Counted from the first letter of the stretch, positions 1 through 10,171 are shown. The stretch: DNA of 64,000 nt from Drosophila persimilis (GCF_003286085.1 NW_020825312.1:4774001-4838000); one strand, 5' to 3'. The notes: generated from the sequence alone by a model not told the origin. Numbers and translations: made by a program.

Positions 1-41
1 TCACTGTACCTCCAGTCACTGTATCAAGTAACTACTTTCAG

Positions 42-2271
42 TCATGGCTACCGTGGCATCGATGCTCGCCGGAACCTGTGGGTCTTGCCGTCCGGGGAGC
101 TGCTCTACTACGTGGCCGCTGTGGCCGTGCTCTTCGATCGGGACGAGGATGCTCAGCGCCACTACACAGGCCACACTGAAGATATTATGTGGTAAGAGTA
201 GCTGTTGACCCCGAATAGATCCCACAGATGTCTAAAGACTCTCATCCCTGCCAGCATGGATGTGCACCCCTCCAGGGAGCTGGTGGCCTCGGGGCAGAAA
301 GCTGGACGCGATCGCAAGTCGCAGGCGCATGTACGGATCTGGAGCACCGAGTCCTTGCAGACACTCTACGTTTTTGGCATGGGCGAACTAGATAGTGGCG
401 TCACTGCCGTGGCATTTTCGCAGCTGGTAAAATTTATCCATCGGAATTACTTTAGATAAGATAACCCTATTGCCTACTCCTTCGCAGAACGGAGGCAGCT
501 ACATCCTTGCCGTGGACAGCGGCCGTGAGAGCATCCTGTCCGTTTGGCAGTGGCAATGGGGTCACCTGCTGGGAAAAGTAGCCGTGAGTCCAAAGCCCAA
601 ACCATCCAATGAAGCTATATTTCAGACTAATCTAATCTCTGGGCACTGGTCCATTGCAGACACTGCAGGAGGGCCTATCGGGCGCCGCATTCCATCCGCT
701 GGATGATAATCTCATCATCACACACGGGCGCGGCCACCTGGCCTTCTGGCATCGGCGCAAAGATGGCTTCTTCGAGCGGACGGATATTGTCAAGCAGCCA
801 TCGCGCTCGCACGTAACGAGCGTGCAATTCGAGCCGGATGGCGATGTCATAACAGCCGACTCGGATGGCTTTATCACCATCTACTCTGTGGACTCCGATG
901 GCGCCTACTTTGTCCGCACCGAGTTCGAGGCCCACAACAAGGGCATCGGCTGCCTGATCATGCTCGGGGAGGGAACGCTGCTGTCGGGCGGCGAAAAGGA
1001 CCGCAAGATAGCCGCCTGGGACTCCCTGCAGAACTACAAGAAGATTGCCGACACTAAGGTGGTGCTTTCTAGGCGTTTCCCAGAGAGAGCTTTGTTTCAT
1101 TTATTTTTGTGTATTCCTGTGGCAGCTTCCTGAAGCCGCTGGCGGCGTGCGAACGATTTATCCGCAGCGTCCTGGGCGCAACGATGGCAACATATATGTC
1201 GGCACAACCCGCAACAACATCCTCGAGGGCTCGCTGCAGCGCCGCTTCACCCAGGTGGTCTTCGGACATGGCCGGCAGCTGTGGGGTCTGGCCGCACATC
1301 CGGATGACGAGCTCTATGCGACGGCTGGTCACGACAAGCATGTGGCGCTGTGGCGCAAGAATAAACTGATCTGGACCATTCAGACGGGGTACGAGTGTGT
1401 GGCGTTGGCCTTCCATCCGTTTGGCACTCTTGCTGCGGGCAGCACTGAGGGCCATCTGCTGGTCATCAACTGCGAGAACGGAGCGGTGATGTTGACCCTT
1501 CGCGTCTGTGGCTCGCCCCTCAACTGCGTGGCCTACAATCAGGGTAGGATTCAGTACCCTAAGCTTGTCCCAGTCCCACATGATCTAACTCTTGCTTCAT
1601 TCTCTGACTCTGGCCGACAGTTGGTGACATGATTGCCATGGGCTCACAGAATGGCAGCATTTACCTCTTCCGCGTGTCGCGCGACGGTTTTTCCTACAAG
1701 AAGGTCAACAAGATACGCGGCTCCCAGCCCCTGACACACCTGGACTGGAGTATGGATGGCAACTTTGTGCAGACGGTGACAATTGACTTTGACCTGCTGT
1801 TCTGGGACGCCAAGTCGCTGTCGCCGGAGCGCAGTCCCATTGCCATGAAGGATGTCAAGTGGCTGACCAACAACTGCACTGTGGGCTTCCTGGTGGCCGG
1901 CCAGTGGAGCAATCGCTACTACAGCACCACCAACACCATCGTAGCCACCTGCAGTCGCTCGGCCGCACACGATATGCTTGCCTCTGGCGATGCCGAGGGA
2001 TATTTGCGTTTGTTCAGGTGAGCTGTGGCGATGGGAGGGGAAAGGAAGGAGGATGGGGAATGGGGAATGCGCTAGCATTCCGCTGATGTAATTAGCTAAT
2101 CTGATGCGGTTTTACAGGTATCCGTGCATCTCGCCGCGCGCCGAATTCCACGAGTCGAAGGTGTACTCTGGCATGCTGGCCTGCGCCCGCTTCCTGTGCG
2201 GGGATCACACACTCATCACGGTGGGCGGCACAGACGCTTCGCTCATGGTGTGGGACATTGTCGAGGAATAG
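42..2271 (+). CDS. DCX-EMAP: EMAP/EML-family WD40 microtubule-associated protein, 3' part (probable DCX-EMAP)
   Basis: The 5' end lies outside the window. Seven exons can be assembled with consistent phase: 42-191, 255-426, 488-583, 660-1058, 1126-1543, 1621-2017 and 2118-2271 (TAG). The first exon encodes the end of a HELP region ([19 protein letters not shown]) and reads straight into WD40 repeats ([63 protein letters not shown]). This order is diagnostic of EMAP/EML proteins, which bind microtubules through a tandem beta-propeller. The assignment to Drosophila DCX-EMAP, a doublecortin-EMAP fusion needed in mechanosensory cilia, rests on the EMAP domain and on synteny with the Bearded complex. 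The doublecortin part is not in view, so the symbol is less certain than the family. The stop is followed by an open in-frame extension, listed separately. Confidence 0.85.
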
Positions 2272-2394
2272 CTGAAATGGCCACCGTGGCGCACCACTGC
2301 CCAGTACGAGTCGTGCTACACGGATTACTGGAATCGCCGCACATCGCGGGTCTCCTCCACATTGCTGGACAGTGACTCTGTCGACTATCAGTGA
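2272..2394 (+). other. In-frame C-terminal extension after the EMAP stop codon (possible readthrough)
   Basis: After TAG (2269-2271) the same frame stays open for 40 codons and ends at TGA 2392-2394. The extension begins LKWPPWRTTAQYESCYTDYW and ends with a Ser/Asp-rich tail. Its codons look like the upstream exon, with many C/G third positions. The base after the stop is C, which favours leakiness in Drosophila. Whether it is translated cannot be decided from one genome; it could also be the remnant of a formerly longer protein. Confidence 0.4.
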
Positions 2395-3024
2395 CTCCGT
2401 TCGAGTCCGATCGGCTCGGTTCTGGACAGTGTTCTGCTTGCTAGAGATTCAAACGAACAACAATTGGCCAGCATTCCGTTTTTTTTTTGTAGATGAACGA
2501 AATATTAATATTAGATAATTGCACCAATTGCATTAATACGATCGAAATTCAACATTTTCGAACATTTTTTTGAACAGAAACAAATCACGAGCAAACCGCA
2601 CTCAAAACGGCTTCCACTCCGAGAATCTTCCGTTAGTCTTGCCATCTGCATTTGTCCCTGCCTTCCCCCATTCGATTAATCAACTAAAACTAACTCTAAA
2701 TGCCACTGGTGGATACTACAACTATAACTTTACGCAGCGAACAGCCGCAGTCAAAGCCTGACAAACTATACTTCATCTTCCACAACGTCTATATCTTGGT
2801 GTGTCGGTACCTTCACCTTCACCTTCCCCGAACAAATGCAAATGCAGTAACATAACCAGACAGTACGACAGTAAGTGACAAACAAACAGACATGCATCTC
2901 ACCACAAACGCACTCAAACATACGGATAATGAATACCAAGAAGTGCACTTCCAACTTATATACATATACTTATATACATATATCGAATGTGTATTGTTAA
3001 AGCAACTTTTATCATAAGCGTTGA

Positions 3025-3034
3025 AATAAATAAA
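3025..3034 (+). terminator. Poly(A) signal of the EMAP-family gene
   Basis: Overlapping AATAAA hexamers (AATAAATAAA) lie about 630 bp after the extension's stop and are followed by an A-rich run. The 2.4-3.0 kb interval is AT-rich without a conserved frame and reads as 3' UTR. Confidence 0.55.
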
Positions 3035-3045
3035 CAGTTTGAAAA

Positions 3046-3347
3046 AAAAAACGACAAAATTAATCGAATAGCGGGAACTGTCAGTTTATCTACTGATTCC
3101 AATCATGTGGCAACGCCAGCGTCAGCTTCAAAATGTAGTCGACAGGCGCGCTACCTGATGGGATAAATAATGTAGTAATGAATGTAAAGTGTATGTAGAA
3201 TTTTGATGTGTTACTACATGTAAGTTGTAAGGTGTCATGTTTCTCGGGGTCATTGCCTGTGAAATTCTACATTCAGCACTCTGACCGTCCTGCGGACGAT
3301 GAAGGGTGAGTTGGGAGTAGGAGGATCCATCCCGAGTATTAGTTATC
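3046..3347. other. Intergenic stretch
   Basis: I see no gene, repeat or recognisable promoter between the EMAP poly(A) signal and the Bob cassette flank. Confidence 0.5.
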
Positions 3348-3680
3348 CTAGGCAGAAACTTTCGCGGCTGTTACACGAACGGGAGCGGAGGAGCTCTCAT
3401 TGGGCTTGGAATTCATATTGATATTATATTCCTCGTGCACCTGAGAGGCGGCCACCAAGATTATAGACCCGCTCAACGGGAATTTTGGCTCCAGATCCGT
3501 GGGTATGGTATCACACCTCCATACGAGCAGCGTGATGATTTGAAAGAACATTTCCACTGGGACTCTCCTCAGCTTTCGGTTGCTAAGTATCCATCGAACG
3601 ATATAAGACCCAATGAGAATTTTGATCGCGTCGACCTGAAGATCTGATGAGCTGCTAAAGTTAAAGATATCAGTGAATAA
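3348..3680 (-). pseudogene. Open frame downstream of Bob copy A, unrecognised, decayed in copy B
   Basis: A minus-strand frame of about 110 codons without an ATG contains stretches such as KILIGSYIVRWILSNRKL and EMFFQIITLLVW. The homologous stretch in the second cassette (about 9050-9215) keeps part of the frame, but its differences are mostly amino-acid changing and it is then frame-shifted. A splice acceptor-like TTTAG lies just inside the frame start, so this could be an exon relic. I do not recognise the family. Chance opening of the frame is a real alternative. Confidence 0.2.
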
Positions 3681-3765
3681 CAAATACGAGCAGATAGTTT
3701 TGTTTTTTTTCCTCGAGGGATTTTTTATTCTTAAGCCTAATTTTGAACCCTAAACAAACAAACAT

Positions 3766-3996
3766 GGAAGACAATTCTCGTAAGACTAATGGAAGACAAT
3801 GATTATAGCTACTACCTAGGAAAAGTTAAAGCATTTGAAGATTTCTATGTACATATACTATATAGTACATTGTGAAAGCGACGTTTGATAGTGCTTTCGA
3901 GGCACAGAGGCAGGTCAGTCTTGTGCTCTCGTGATCACAGTTTGAGTTTAAAGCCGGCGTGCTCGTTTATCGACCATGCGAGCAAGTCCCATCACA
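3766..3996 (-). promoter_or_regulatory. Bob copy A 3' UTR: two GY boxes and two K boxes
   Basis: Read on the minus strand, GTCTTCC (GY box, complementary to the miR-7 seed) occurs at 3791-3797 and 3766-3772. TGTGAT (K box) occurs at 3991-3996 and 3934-3939. The plus strand reads AATGGAAGACAAT at the first GY box, the same string as the proneural box known from proneural gene 3' UTRs. No exact Brd box (AGCTTTA) is present. Confidence 0.75.
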
Positions 3997-4030
3997 GATG
4001 CTCAGAGGGATCGCCAATGTGGCCATAGCC

Positions 4031-4264
4031 TCAGTGGAGACAGATTTTGCTGGACTCCCATTGTTCGTTTAGCCAGTTCTGATGCTCCTCCTCGCTGTGG
4101 CACGTGTGACGGATCGCGCTGAGGTCCTTGCCCGCCTTCGAGTGGGTGAAGATCCGCCTGATGCTCTTTAGCAGCTTCTTCATGTTGGTGGCGGCGCCGG
4201 TGAGAGAGCTCTTCTCCGGCACACCAGAGCTGGAGTTGAAACGATGAGCTGCTTCGGTATACAT
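4031..4264 (-). CDS. Bob: Brother of Bearded (Bob), copy A
   Basis: Intronless 77-residue protein, starting MYTEAAHRFNSSSGVPEK and ending ESSKICLH. Residues 28-39 (NMKKLLKSIRRI) form the basic amphipathic stretch typical of Bearded-family proteins. Residues 63-66 (NWLN, followed by E) match the NxxN motif used to bind Neuralized. It lacks the VPVHFAR..GTFFW C-terminal block of Tom and Ocho, as expected for the short Bob/Brd class. Family members antagonise Neuralized-dependent Delta endocytosis and so dampen Notch signalling. The ATG is preceded by a TATA box 87 bp upstream, and the 3' UTR has GY and K boxes. The protein is identical to copy B at 9584-9817. A longer overlapping frame on the same strand is a shadow. 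Confidence 0.88.
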   Translation of the reverse strand: MYTEAAHRFNSSSGVPEKSSLTGAATNMKKLLKSIRRIFTHSKAGKDLSAIRHTCHSEEEHQNWLNEQWESSKICLH

Positions 4265-4351
4265 GTTTCAGTTGAATGGAGAATTGGTGCCGATGATCTG
4301 CACAGATTGGGAACTGTAGTTCGAATGATACTCTGCCTCTGGCTGGGCATG

Positions 4352-4359
4352 CTTTTATA
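4352..4359 (-). promoter_or_regulatory. TATA box of Bob copy A
   Basis: TATAAAAG on the minus strand, about 88-95 bp upstream of the Bob ATG. That leaves room for a start site about 30 bp downstream and a short 5' UTR. Confidence 0.65.
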
Positions 4360-4739
4360 CCCGATGGCGACTCACCCTCTACCTGCGCAACGCGAGGGAT
4401 GGAGGAATGCGTCATCACTTCTGGATCGTTAGGTCTCATCTCCGGTCCTTCGGGCAGGTAGGCGAGTACAGTTTACCTGATCGATTGCATCGTAACGGAT
4501 TTTCCGACGTGAAAATGTCTCTAGTGTGCCGATCTAGCAGGAGAATCTACTCGAAATTAATTGCAATTACTGAGGGCACTGTAAGTGCCACTCCTTACAA
4601 CCTTTATTGATCCTTCAATAATATTTCAATTCGCGGGGGAAGAAGCCTTTGACAATTTTCACCAGCAAGCTTATCCACAGACTTACTAGTTTTCATGAAT
4701 ACTGAGAGTGAAGGAATTATTTTCAATTAAAACTTACTC

Positions 4740-5165
4740 AAACAGTTAAGGGATAGATTAGTTTTGTGGGGGATTTGTGTAACACCCAGACGGAAGCGTT
4801 TCCGACCCCCAAAGTATGTATATTCTTAATCAGCATCAAAAGTCGAGTGGATATAGCTATGTCTGTCCGTCCCGATGAGCGCCTAGATCTCAGATAAACA
4901 AGAGCTAGAGAAACCCAAGTTTGTACGCAGACTCCTGTGATATTACACGGTTGCAAGTGTATTTCAATGTCGCGTCCTCGTCCTTGTGGCTACCGGCTAC
5001 CAGATTACCAAATCCTTATTATACCCAGAGTGAAGAAATCAATCTGCAGTGGCTAGGCAACCCCCTTCCACGCGCTTACTCATTCTCTCTCACTCTTCTT
5101 CGTGCAGTGTGCGTCCCTGGCGGAGAGAAGAGAGATAGCAGCAGTTTTTATTTTATTTTTACTGA
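4740..5165 (+). mobile_element. DINE-1/mini-me-like fragment at the 3' side of uridine phosphorylase copy A
   Basis: Contains the family hallmarks: ACCCCCAAAGTATGTATATTC, then ATCAGCATCAA, then CTATGTCTGTCCGTCC. These are followed by CTAGATCTCAGA and the internal part GCAGTGGCTAGGCAACC through the CT-rich and GAGAGATAGC stretch. mini-me/DINE-1 elements have a conserved core between a TA-rich and a (GTCY)n tract, which is what is seen here. Confidence 0.65.
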
Positions 5166-5348
5166 CTGTTAGACGCATTGTGATCGAAAGCGAATAAACG
5201 TACAGAATGCCTCTATCTAGATATAGTAACAGGTTTGGTCTTATTTTGGCAGAGAGCTGAATACTTGGAGAACTGAGAACTTCGACGTGCCATAGAAAGC
5301 CTCGGGCGTGCCGCGAAAGTACGTAAATAAATAATCCTTCGCTGAAAT

Positions 5349-6626
5349 TCAGATCACCGATTCTCCTCCCACGCAGCGGGCAGGAACGTCTTTTACTTTC
5401 ACTTCGTCCAGGAGTACTTTGCGAATGTATCGCGACACGAGCTCCCGAGGTCGCTTCTCCCACTCACTTACGGACTTCGGACATGCACGTATCTAATGTG
5501 AATCATCAAAGAATTATTTTTGAATGGTGTTAGTAAATGCCAGATTCACTTACCTGATCACCCTTTATACGATCGATGACGCTAACGCAGACGACGGCAG
5601 AGCGTATATTGGCCCTTTTTGTGAGAGCGGCAAAAGCGGTACTCTCCATATCGAAATTGACCACTCCGTTATCCTTCAGGCCCAAAAGATAGGCGATCTT
5701 CGAGTGACTCGTGTAGTCGCAGAAGGCACCATCGAGTCGGGACTGGCCTTCGTAGAAGTCGTCGGCGCAAATGGTCTTACCAATAATTGCCTCAAAGTCA
5801 ACTTCGCAAGGATTCGCCAGTGATCGGAGTTCTTGGGCCAAACACTGGTCTAGTTTGCTGCAATGCTGCACGATTTTTCCCTGAACGATTACCTCATAAC
5901 AGGGATTGAGCTTGCAGTCCAGTGCCTCCGAGCTGATGACCACGGTTCCGGGCTCTATTCCGATGCCGCCGCAGGTCCCAATTCTGATGAAGACGGGATT
6001 CTGACACTTTGCATAGTGCATCATCTTGATGAGCTCATGGAGCAGTATGGAAATCGACGGACACCCCATGCCATGAGTTACACACAGTACTGGGCCCACT
6101 TTGTAGAGCGCAAAGCGATGACCATCGGTCATATTCCTAAGAGTAGTTACCGGGCTCAGCTTCAGACGGAGGTCCTTCATAATCCTATAAGCAAATCTCT
6201 CCATGCGTCCAGGCGTACCACCCATGCAAACAAACTACGGATTCAGAGCACTCCACCGAAATGACCACCGAAGGATCACTTTGTCATTATTCGACTTACC
6301 CGCACATCGCCAAAGACCTTGGGGAAGTTCGTCGTGGCCGTGTCCATGCCCAGATGATAGAGAAAGTCAGGCTTGAAGCAAGGCAGGCAGGGATTGAGAC
6401 CCTTTAGAGTGCTCTGATTTGGCGGCTTTTTGCACCCCATCTTCATGTGCCTGACCAGCCGCCCAAGCTGCTTGCCCTGTGACCTCACCGATTCTGTGGG
6501 ATCTAACTGCTCGCTTACACTGCTTATTGTGATTGTATTAGTAGTGCGGTACTTGCCCTTCAACTGGCAAACGTCGCGGGTCAAGTCGCATGGCATTGCG
6601 CCTGCAGTTTTGCACTTTGCGGCCAT
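5349..6626 (-). CDS. Uridine phosphorylase, copy A
   Basis: Three exons on the minus strand: 6626-6300, 6234-5554 and 5492-5349, all phase 0, giving 383 residues. Uridine phosphorylase cleaves uridine with phosphate to uracil and ribose-1-phosphate (pyrimidine salvage, cytosol). Family signatures are visible: YHLGMDTAT at the end of exon 1, RIGTCGGIGIEPGTVV (phosphate and ribose site), DFYEGQSRLDGAFC (Gln and Arg for uracil), NFDMESTAFAAL (Met-Glu for ribose), and the C-terminal SEWEKRPRELVSRYIRK helix. The first ~100 residues are longer than in human UPP1 and Lys/Arg-rich. Introns are 65 and 61 bp, so this is not a retrocopy. The second intact copy is at 26712-28004. DINE-like sequence lies on both sides. 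I cannot tell which D. melanogaster uridine phosphorylase is closest. Confidence 0.9.
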
Positions 6627-6735
6627 TTTTATTTTCAAATATAAAATTTATTGCTGTATTTCCACAAATGAATTTTGAATAAACCAAATCGTATTACGTA
6701 CTTCAATACTACTACTGACTCGTCAGAAAACAACT

Positions 6736-6800
6736 CACTTGTTTTGAGAAACGAGAGGGAGAGACAGAGAGATGTAGCGGAAAAACATGTAGTGGAAATA
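6736..6800 (+). mobile_element. Short DINE-like remnant upstream of uridine phosphorylase copy A
   Basis: The stretch with GAGAGGGAGAGACAGAGAGA and GTAGCGG resembles 58685-58735, where it follows directly on the CT-rich/GAGATAGC part of a gene-free element. The similarity was judged by eye and is imperfect. Confidence 0.35.
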
Positions 6801-6911
6801 AATAAAATTTGTTTTTTATAATTCTAATAAAATAGGTCATTAGGTGGAGAGGGGACGAAGTGTAATAATTAAGATTAAGACATAACCAGCGATCTTTCTT
6901 TATCTCCATGT

Positions 6912-8030
6912 TTTTATACCCGATACTCAAAATGAGTATTGGGGTATATTAGATTTGTGGTAAAAGTGGATGTGTGTAACGTCCAGAAGGAATCGTTTCC
7001 GACCCCATAAAGTATATATATTCTTGATCAGCATCAATAGCCGAGTCGATTGAGCCATGTCTGTCTGTCCGTCTGTCCGTCTGTCCGTCCGTCCGTCTGT
7101 CCGTCCCCTTCAGCGCCTAATGCTCAAAGACTATAAGAGCTAGAGCAACGATGTTTTGGATCCAGACTTCTGTGATATGTCACTGCTACAAAAATATTTC
7201 AAAACTTTGCCCCGCCCACTTCCGCCCCCACAAAGAGCGAAAATCTGTGGCATCCACAATTTTAAAGATACGAGAAAACAAAAAACGCAGAATCGTAGAG
7301 AATGACCATATCTTTTAGACTGCAGAATCTGAATTGGATCGTATTACTATTATAGCCAGCATCAAGAAAACAATTTCATTTTTTCTCGCCCTGTCTCTCT
7401 CTAACACACAGGTAGCATAGGCGGCTTTGCTTAGAGTAAAACATTAGCGCCTAGATCTCAGAGACTATAAAAGCTAGAGCAACCAAATTTGGTATCCACA
7501 CTCCTAATATATCAGACCGAGACGAGTTTGTTTCAAAATTTCGCCACACCCCCTTCCGCCCCCGCAAAGGATGCAAATCTGGGGATATTCACAAATCTCA
7601 AAGACTATTAACGCTAGAGTAACGAAATTTGGAATCCGCACTTCTCTTAGATCTCACTATAAAACGTGTATCTCAAAATTTCGCCCCACCCCCTTCCGCC
7701 CACACAAAGGACGAAAATCTGTTGCATCCACAATATTGCAGATTCGAGAAAACTAAAAACGGGGAATCATAGATAACGACCATATCTATCAGATTGCTGA
7801 ATCTGGATCAGATCAGATAATTTTTGTAGCCAAAAGGAACAAATCAATTTGCAGTGGCTACGCAGCGCGTGACATCACGCTCAGACTGATTTTCTGTCTC
7901 TCTCGCACGCACTCTTTGTCGTGTCGTTTAATATTAGCGGCGTCTGCCGGAGGAAAGCCATACTGACTTAGTATCGGGTATAACTGTAGAGTTGCGGTGT
8001 CTGCAGCAACTCACAACGTTCCCCCTCGTT
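6912..8030 (+). mobile_element. Near full-length DINE-1/mini-me-like (Helentron-type) element
   Basis: Starts with a terminal hairpin (TATACCCGATACTCA, then TGAGTATTGGGGTATA). Next come the core TATATATTCTTGATCAGCAT, CGAGTCGATTGAGCCATG and a long (GTCTGTCC)n tract, then several internal CTCAGAGACTATAAAAGC-type repeats. It ends with TTAGTATCGGGTATAAC and a second hairpin (GAGTTGC...GCAACTC) before CCCCCTCG. No coding capacity. A similar element lies in reverse orientation at 15893-16882. Confidence 0.75.
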
Positions 8031-8229
8031 TTAAATTGATTTTTTTGTTAATACAAATCTTTTTTCGAATTTTAAATAGCGAAATTTTTAACTTTAATTA
8101 TAAAATTTTATTGAAATTAGCTAGTTTTAATGTATTTTTTTTTTGTAATTTTTTTCTGTTAGACTAAATCTAAAACCCTGGAAAATCCTCTATTAGATTC
8201 GTATATTACCGAATGGACTCGCCCAGAAA

Positions 8230-8560
8230 ATTACTTTTGCACCTCTTTTTGGCAGAGGGCCCTCTGTGCGTCGGCAAGAAGAGACCAATATCTACCATTT
8301 TTGAGACCCTTTCCCAAGAGTTTCAGTATTTTAGGTGGGTCTTGTTCTTCGACCTTACATAGATAATGCGATGGCGAGACAAAAATGGCGAAATCTCGTC
8401 TGAAGATATTGAGTTGCTTAGGCTCCGAAAACGTGACACCAGTGAAGCTCCAAGAGATTCGATCCACTAATTTTATAGCAATATCGAGACCAATAATTTC
8501 AATAAGGAGAACATATAGATAGTAAATGCAGAATATACTTCCAAAGCTTTAGACTGCATC
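8230..8560 (-). pseudogene. Unrecognised open frame, probable exon or transposon relic
   Basis: A minus-strand frame is open for about 110 codons with no ATG near its start. It reads with a hydrophobic leader (IFCIYYLYVLLIEIIGLD), then WSFTGVTFSEPKQL and YWSLLADAQRALC. Composition looks protein-like but I recognise no family. The surrounding 8.0-9.0 kb holds no other feature I can name. Confidence 0.2.
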
Positions 8561-9318
8561 AAAGTCGATCATCTTATCCCAGCCATCAAAAGAAAATATT
8601 TACTTGGAGTCTATTAAGGTTTAATAGTTTCAAAACCTCGAATCACGACTAAATCTATGATAAGAGTTCTTCTTAACGCAGCCACTGGTGTTTTTAAAAC
8701 TTCGCTTATAATAATTACGGTCCCTGCTAAGTATTCATAACAGTCAGGGAGCTATATGCAGAAAATGAGCTATGCTTAAGTCTTCTATTTTGTACTTCGT
8801 TGACGCTTCCACCTTCTCAAAGGAAGCTTATAATATTTCATTCGCAGTGTTCGGGTATGGTAAGTAGAAATCTTTCGGTTTTATTGTTATTTACAGATTT
8901 TGTGATCCAGGATCACGGAGGTGACGAGGAGCTCGTCGCTAATTCATATGATTGCCGCCGAGCTGTTTATATGTCCGCAGTAGTTTGGCTGATCGCAGCT
9001 GCCGGGAACCGCAACTTAAAGGCCATCAGCAGTTAGAGACTGCGACTCCAGGTCCGTGGGTATCACAGCTCCATACGAGCAGCGTGACGATTTGGTAGAA
9101 CATTTCCCGTGGGACTCTCCCCAGCTTTCGGTTGCTAAGTATCCATCGAACGATATAAGACCCAATGAGAATTTTAATCGCATTGACCTGAAGATCTGAT
9201 GAGCTGCTAAAGTTTAAGAAATCAGTGAAATAACAAATACGAGCAGATAGTTTTGTTTTTTTTCCTCGAGGGATTTTTTATTCTTAATCCTAATTTTGAA
9301 CCCTAAACAAACAAACAT

Positions 9319-9549
9319 GGAAGACAATTCTCGTAAGACTAATGGAAGACAATGATTATAACTACTACTTAGGAAAAGTTAAAGCATTTGAAGATTTCTA
9401 TATACATATACTATATAGTACAGTGTGAAAGCGACGTTTGATAGTGCTTTCGAGGCACAGAGGCAGGTCAGTCTTGTGCTCTCGTGATCACAGTTTGAGT
9501 TTAAAGCCGGCGTGCTCGTTTATCGACCATGCGAGCAAGTCCCATCACA
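9319..9549 (-). promoter_or_regulatory. Bob copy B 3' UTR: two GY boxes and two K boxes
   Basis: Same arrangement as copy A. On the minus strand, GTCTTCC occurs at 9344-9350 and 9319-9325, and TGTGAT at 9544-9549 and 9487-9492. Confidence 0.75.
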
Positions 9550-9583
9550 GATGCTCAGAGGGATCGCCAATGTGGCCATAGCC

Positions 9584-9817
9584 TCAGTGGAGACAGATTT
9601 TGCTGGACTCCCATTGTTCGTTTAGCCAGTTCTGATGCTCCTCCTCGCTGTGGCACGTGTGACGGATCGCGCTGAGGTCCTTGCCCGCCTTCGAGTGGGT
9701 GAAGATCCGCCTGATGCTCTTTAGCAGCTTCTTCATGTTGGTGGCGGCGCCGGTGAGAGAGCTCTTCTCCGGCACACCAGAGCTGGAGTTGAAACGATGA
9801 GCTGCTTCGGTATACAT
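9584..9817 (-). CDS. Bob: Brother of Bearded (Bob), copy B
   Basis: The 77-residue product is identical to copy A, with the same basic helix (residues 28-39) and NWLN-E motif (63-66). The coding DNA appears identical too, while the flanking cassette sequence shows scattered differences. TATA box, 5' leader and 3' UTR boxes are all present, so both copies look functional. Near-identical Bob duplicates are also known in D. melanogaster. Confidence 0.88.
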   Translation of the reverse strand: MYTEAAHRFNSSSGVPEKSSLTGAATNMKKLLKSIRRIFTHSKAGKDLSAIRHTCHSEEEHQNWLNEQWESSKICLH

Positions 9818-9904
9818 GTTTCAGTTGAATGGAGAATTGGTGCCGATGATCTGCACAGATTGGGAACTGTAGTTCGAATGATACTGTGCCTCTGGCTGGG
9901 CATG

Positions 9905-9912
9905 CTTTTATA
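9905..9912 (-). promoter_or_regulatory. TATA box of Bob copy B
   Basis: TATAAAAG on the minus strand at the same distance from the ATG as in copy A. The neighbouring base differs (TATACTCGATGG instead of TATACCCGATGG on the plus strand). Confidence 0.65.
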
Positions 9913-10171
9913 CTCGATGGCGACTCACCCTCTACCTGCGCAACGCGAGGGATGGAGGAATGCGTCATCACTTCTGGATCGTTAGGTCTGATCTCCGGTC
10001 CTTCGGGCAGGTAGGCGAGTACAGTTCACCTGATCGATTGCATCGTAACGGATTTTCCGACGTGAAAATGTCTCTAGTGTGCCAATCGAGCAGGAGATTA
10101 ATCTACTTGAAATTAATTGCAATTACTGAGGGCACTGTAAGTGCCACTCCTTACAACCTTTATTGATCCTT

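Larger units (their letters stand above)
3489..4615. repeat. Bob cassette, copy A (direct segmental duplication)
   Basis: About 1.13 kb, nearly identical to 9045-10171 in the same orientation. It contains the Bob coding region, its TATA promoter and its 3' UTR boxes. Homology starts near the CTCCAGATCCGTGGG stretch and drops sharply after the shared CCTTTATTGATCCTT. Confidence 0.9.
9045..10171. repeat. Bob cassette, copy B (direct segmental duplication)
   Basis: Second copy of the ~1.13 kb unit at 3489-4615, same orientation, offset about 5.56 kb. Between the copies lie uridine phosphorylase copy A, the DINE-like element and anonymous sequence. The downstream flank after 10171 is different at first, then shows weak similarity (AGGGAAGCAACCTTTGGCAA against the copy A flank). 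Confidence 0.9.

Noticed and set aside
1045..1632. Long continuous plus-strand frame across the EMAP intron 1059-1125
   Set aside because: It reads through an intron with GT..CAG ends. WD40 continuity requires splicing.
4002..4439. 145-codon minus-strand frame overlapping Bob copy A (and its twin at 9555-9971)
   Set aside because: It is out of frame with Bob, runs through the Bob 5' leader and shows no domain. The short in-frame Bob product has the family motifs.
5524..6264. Plus-strand frames opposite uridine phosphorylase (also 26899-27642)
   Set aside because: Antisense shadows of the conserved enzyme exons. Similarity between copies is explained by the real gene on the minus strand.
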